Positions 62,941 to 64,000 of a stretch of 64,000 nucleotides of DNA are shown here, in pieces. The stretch spans positions 387,001 to 451,000 of the forward strand of contig NZ_CAJQUA010000001.1 of NCBI RefSeq assembly GCF_907163135.1, given 5' to 3'. A model generated the notes under the pieces. That model was given only the letters and a program-made list of their open reading frames with translations, did not search any database and was not told where the DNA came from. Within the stretch, counting starts at the first letter, position 1. Each line of letters opens with the position of its first letter. Position numbers and translations under genes: made by a program. This stretch comes from Brachymonas denitrificans. Its GTDB lineage: Bacteria > Pseudomonadota > Gammaproteobacteria > Burkholderiales > Burkholderiaceae_C.

Positions 62941-64000
62941 ATGGCCACCATCCTGACCAAAATCTTCGGCAGCCGCAACGATCGCCTGCTGGGCAAGTAC
63001 CGCAAGACGGTCGCGCGCATCAATGCGCTCGAAAAGGACTTCGAGCAGCTCTCCGACGAGCAGATCCCTGCCAAGACCGCGGAATTCCGCGAGCGCGTCG
63101 CCAAGGGCGAAACGCTGGACGCCATCCTGCCCGAAGCCTTTGCCCTGGTGCGAGAAGCCTCCAAGCGCATCATGAAGATGCGCCACTTCGACGTGCAAAT
63201 GATTGGCGGTCTGGCGCTGCACGAAGGCAAGATCGCCGAAATGCGCACCGGCGAGGGCAAGACGCTCACTGCAACGCTGCCGGTCTACCTAAATGCCCTG
63301 TCCGGCAACGGCGTGCATGTGGTCACCGTGAACGATTACCTGGCCAACCGCGATGCGCAATGGATGGGCCGCCTGTACAACTTCCTGGGCCTGACGGTGG
63401 GCGTGAACCTGCCGCAGATGCCGCGCAACCTCAAGCAGGAAGCCTACGCCGCCGACATCACCTACGGCACCAACAACGAATTCGGCTTCGACTACCTGCG
63501 CGACAACATGGTGTACGAAGTGGCCGAGCGCGTGCAGCGCCCGCTCAACTACGCCATCGTCGATGAAGTGGATTCCATCCTGATCGACGAGGCGCGCACC
63601 CCGCTCATCATCAGCGGCCAGGCCGAAGACCAGACCGAGATGTATCGCGCCATGAACCAGGTGGTGCCCTACCTCACGCGTCAGGAAGGCGAAGAGAACC
63701 TGGTCACGGGCGAAGGCGTCATCACCCCCGGCGACTTCACCGTCGATGAAAAGGCGCACCAGGTCTACCTGACCGAGCAGGGCCACGAGCATGCCGAGGA
63801 AGTGCTGGCCAAGCTGGGCCTGCTGCCCGAAGGCAGCTCGCTCTACGACCCGGCCAACATCAGCCTGATGCACCACCTGTACGCCGCGCTGCGTGCCAAC
63901 CACCTGTACCACCGCGACCAGCACTACGTGGTGCAGCAGGGCGAAAACGGCCCCGAAATCGTCATCGTGGATGAATTCACCGGCCGCCTGATGGCCGGCC
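62941..64000 (+). CDS. secA: Preprotein translocase ATPase SecA (5' part)
   Basis: The first 353 codons of SecA are present and the gene runs past the right edge. SecA drives protein export through SecYEG with ATP. The start [24 protein letters not shown] is conserved. The Walker A-type motif is [19 protein letters not shown], then [55 protein letters not shown] (DEAD motif), and the preprotein cross-linking domain. Divergent dciA and a structured leader sit upstream; there is no recognisable secM. The frame is open above the ATG, but no start codon fits. Confidence 0.97.
   Translation, partial: MATILTKIFGSRNDRLLGKYRKTVARINALEKDFEQLSDEQIPAKTAEFRERVAKGETLDAILPEAFALVREASKRIMKMRHFDVQMIGGLALHEGKIAEMRTGEGKTLTATLPVYLNALSGNGVHVVTVNDYLANRDAQWMGRLYNFLGLTVGVNLPQMPRNLKQEAYAADITYGTNNEFGFDYLRDNMVYEVAERVQRPLNYAIVDEVDSILIDEARTPLIISGQAEDQTEMYRAMNQVVPYLTRQEGEENLVTGEGVITPGDFTVDEKAHQVYLTEQGHEHAEEVLAKLGLLPEGSSLYDPANISLMHHLYAALRANHLYHRDQHYVVQQGENGPEIVIVDEFTGRLMAG

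Overview
The window is GC-rich Betaproteobacterial DNA, almost certainly Burkholderiales. The evidence is the gene content: metZ beside purF and gltX, a pcm-rhodanese pair facing waaA, pagP, and a dciA-like gene divergent from secA. It divides into three parts: a light-stress gene block (1-11,891), a short scar of mobile DNA (11,892 to about 12,480), and a long stretch of ordinary chromosome (about 12,840-64,000). No CRISPR array, rRNA gene, intact insertion sequence or prophage was seen.

Part one is a divergent light-response locus. A CarH/LitR-type B12-dependent repressor reads leftward with a lipocalin and an incomplete photolyase/cryptochrome gene. Ten genes read rightward: an FAD amine-oxidase-like protein, DUF1365, a cyclopropane-fatty-acid-synthase-like methyltransferase, a chalcone-isomerase-like exported protein, an MFS permease, a DUF3833 lipoprotein, an SDR, an NTF2-like protein, a GST and a class I photolyase. 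Nearly all are spaced by a few bases or overlap. Both sides start from overlapping promoters around one palindrome. The likely role is light-induced DNA repair plus membrane-lipid modification against photo-oxidative damage.

Part two is a scar of a Tn4371-type conjugative element: the head of a LysR gene, the tail of trbI, and an intact DUF2274 gene. It separates the light block from the chromosomal genes, so the light block may be acquired, or the join may be an assembly artefact.

Part three opens with an isolated pair of F1-ATPase central-stalk genes (gamma and epsilon) without alpha or beta. Next come sbcB, a hydrolase, an OmpA lipoprotein, ybaK, plsY, murB, argG, ppnP, cls, rnk, and folC-SPOR-cvpA-purF-metZ-gltX. 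A tRNA cluster Ala-Glu-Asp-Glu-Asp follows. A minor-pilin operon (pilV-W-X-E-fimT, without pilY1) sits beside ogt. Then come a phosphomannomutase, waaA, rhodanese, pcm, pagP, msrA, pdxH, an OmpA-like protein, gloA, an ArsR regulator, rhlE and ettA.

The right end holds two separate circularly permuted ATP-grasp/alpha-E systems flanking comEC. One is a fused 863-residue protein followed by a transglutaminase; the other is split into two genes. The window ends with a dciA-like gene and the first 353 codons of secA, whose leader can fold so that a distant Shine-Dalgarno lies next to the start codon. Start codons were chosen by family alignment from memory and by ribosome-binding-site spacing; no database search was possible.
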